Origin: Dehalobacter restrictus DSM 9455
Lineage (GTDB): Bacteria > Bacillota > Desulfitobacteriia > Desulfitobacteriales > Syntrophobotulaceae
Assembly (NCBI RefSeq): GCF_000512895.1
Contig: NZ_CP007033.1
Coordinates: forward strand, 898,001-962,000
DNA: 64,000 bases
Reading direction: 5' to 3'
In this document: one piece after another, positions 63,164 to 64,000 of the stretch
Layout of the letters: the number at the start of each line of letters is the position of its first letter
Position numbering within the stretch: position 1 is the stretch's first letter
Notes under the pieces: generated by a model
Seen by the model: the letters and a program-made list of their open reading frames with translations, nothing else
What the model was told of the DNA's origin: nothing
Databases searched by the model: none
Position numbers and translations under genes: made by a program

Positions 63164-64000
63164 GGAAGTCCTCCCTCTTGTTGAGTCTTACGTTTGTACT
63201 TGGAATCAAGCACACTTGTTCATCTCTGTATAACTTTTCTAATCCCCGGTATTCTTTATTCTTGAATTTACTGCACGTGCCGCATTTTCGGCACTGGTGC
63301 GTTTTATCCCGAGGCTCGCTATACGTGCAAATTACACCTTCATAATTTCTAAGAATGACCTTTTCAGGGGAATATGAAATCAAGTATTGTGGATTGACTG
63401 GGATCTTCCCCCCGCCTCCAGGCGCATCCACAACAAACTGTGGAATAGCTAGACCCGAGGTATGTCCACGCAGCATTTCTATGATTTCAATCCCTACAGA
63501 AACCGGAGTTCTGAAATGCTCTATTCCTTCTGAAAGGTCGCACTGATAAAGGTAATATGGTCTAATTCTGGAGCTTACCAGTTTCTGAACCAAATCACGC
63601 ATTATATAGGGGCAATCGTTAATGTCTTTTAAAAGTACAGATTGGTTGCCAAGAGGAATTCCGGCATCTGCCAATTTCTCACATGCCATGCGAGCCTCAA
63701 CTGTCAATTCCTTGGGGTGGTTAAAGTGAGTATTCAGCCAAATTGGATGATATTTTTTCAGCATTTTGCAGAGCGTATCGGTAATTCTCTGAGGCATGAC
63801 AACTGGTGTTCTTGTGCCTATCCGTATTATTTCCACATGTTTGATTTCTCGTATTGATCTTATGATTGCTTCCAGCCTTTCATCAGAGAGGCATAAGGCG
63901 TCCCCTCCTGACAAAAGTACATCTCTGACTTCTTTATGCGCTCTGATATAATTAATCGCCCGTTTGATATTGTCCTGGGAAAGAGCCCTATCCTCATGCC
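63138..64000 (-). CDS. ablA: Lysine 2,3-aminomutase AblA, 3' portion (5' part beyond window)
   Basis: The frame enters from the right edge ([34 protein letters not shown]) and runs about 287 residues to its end. [45 protein letters not shown] is the central radical SAM/PLP region of KamA/Abl[20 protein letters not shown] is near the PLP lysine, and [10 protein letters not shown] is the C-terminal zinc-binding part. The radical SAM cysteine motif lies outside the window. With AblB it makes the osmoprotectant N-epsilon-acetyl-beta-lysine. Confidence 0.94.
   Translation of the reverse strand, partial: HEDRALSQDNIKRAINYIRAHKEVRDVLLSGGDALCLSDERLEAIIRSIREIKHVEIIRIGTRTPVVMPQRITDTLCKMLKKYHPIWLNTHFNHPKELTVEARMACEKLADAGIPLGNQSVLLKDINDCPYIMRDLVQKLVSSRIRPYYLYQCDLSEGIEHFRTPVSVGIEIIEMLRGHTSGLAIPQFVVDAPGGGGKIPVNPQYLISYSPEKVILRNYEGVICTYSEPRDKTHQCRKCGTCSKFKNKEYRGLEKLYRDEQVCLIPSTNVRLNKREDFHEYRSRRM

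Noticed and set aside
1-64000. CRISPR arrays
   Set aside because: No series of regularly spaced direct repeats was seen anywhere in the window.

Overview
The window looks like the chromosome of a spore-forming anaerobic member of the Firmicutes (Clostridia), most likely the Peptococcaceae/Desulfitobacteriaceae group. I base this on a gerA-type germination operon, CarD, pyruvate formate-lyase with its activase, a minimal SUF-type (SMS-like) Fe-S pair, an AblA/AblB pair, Firmicutes-type ribosome binding sites and moderate G+C. The genus cannot be fixed from sequence alone.

Region 1 (1-8.9 kb) is accessory. It holds the end of a ferric-reductase-like membrane gene behind a perfect palindrome, tRNA-Ala, a truncated serine recombinase, and a short operon of an excisionase-like HTH protein, a ParB-like protein (split by a frameshift), a D12-class adenine methyltransferase and an OLD-like ATPase/TOPRIM protein. 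That operon is the best candidate for an undescribed defence or mobile-element system. An IS66 element with a nonsense codon in its transposase follows.

Region 2 (9-22.7 kb) has an unusual HTH-PAS-AraC regulator, a PAS-only relative, a set of lipoproteins and cell-surface proteins (CWB2), sbcDC, and two strips of decayed genes (KilA-N, HTH, SDR), then a DUF421 protein.

Region 3 (22.7-36.8 kb) is mostly housekeeping and physiology: a ZTP riboswitch ahead of pflBA, an iron alcohol dehydrogenase, CarD with a tiny downstream ORF, a zinc-ribbon protein, the gerA operon, an MFS transporter, and mntH with an mntR-like regulator.

Region 4 (37-50.5 kb) is about ion homeostasis. It has kdpDE without kdpFABC, followed by a KimA-like potassium transporter; a P-type ATPase and a CDF exporter each behind a NiCo (czcD-type) riboswitch; and a surface glycosidase and a carbohydrate-binding lipoprotein.

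Region 5 (50.5-64 kb) has a cupin, a site-2 protease, tRNA-Val, DUF3102 and DUF2284 proteins, an SmsC/SmsB pair, an Lsa/CplR-type ABC-F gene behind what appears to be a leader-peptide attenuator, a blaI/blaR1-like pair with its operator, an NhaB antiporter behind a c-di-GMP-I riboswitch, and ablB with the 3' part of ablA. The strongest regulatory observations are the ABC-F attenuator, the paired NiCo riboswitches and the c-di-GMP control of NhaB.
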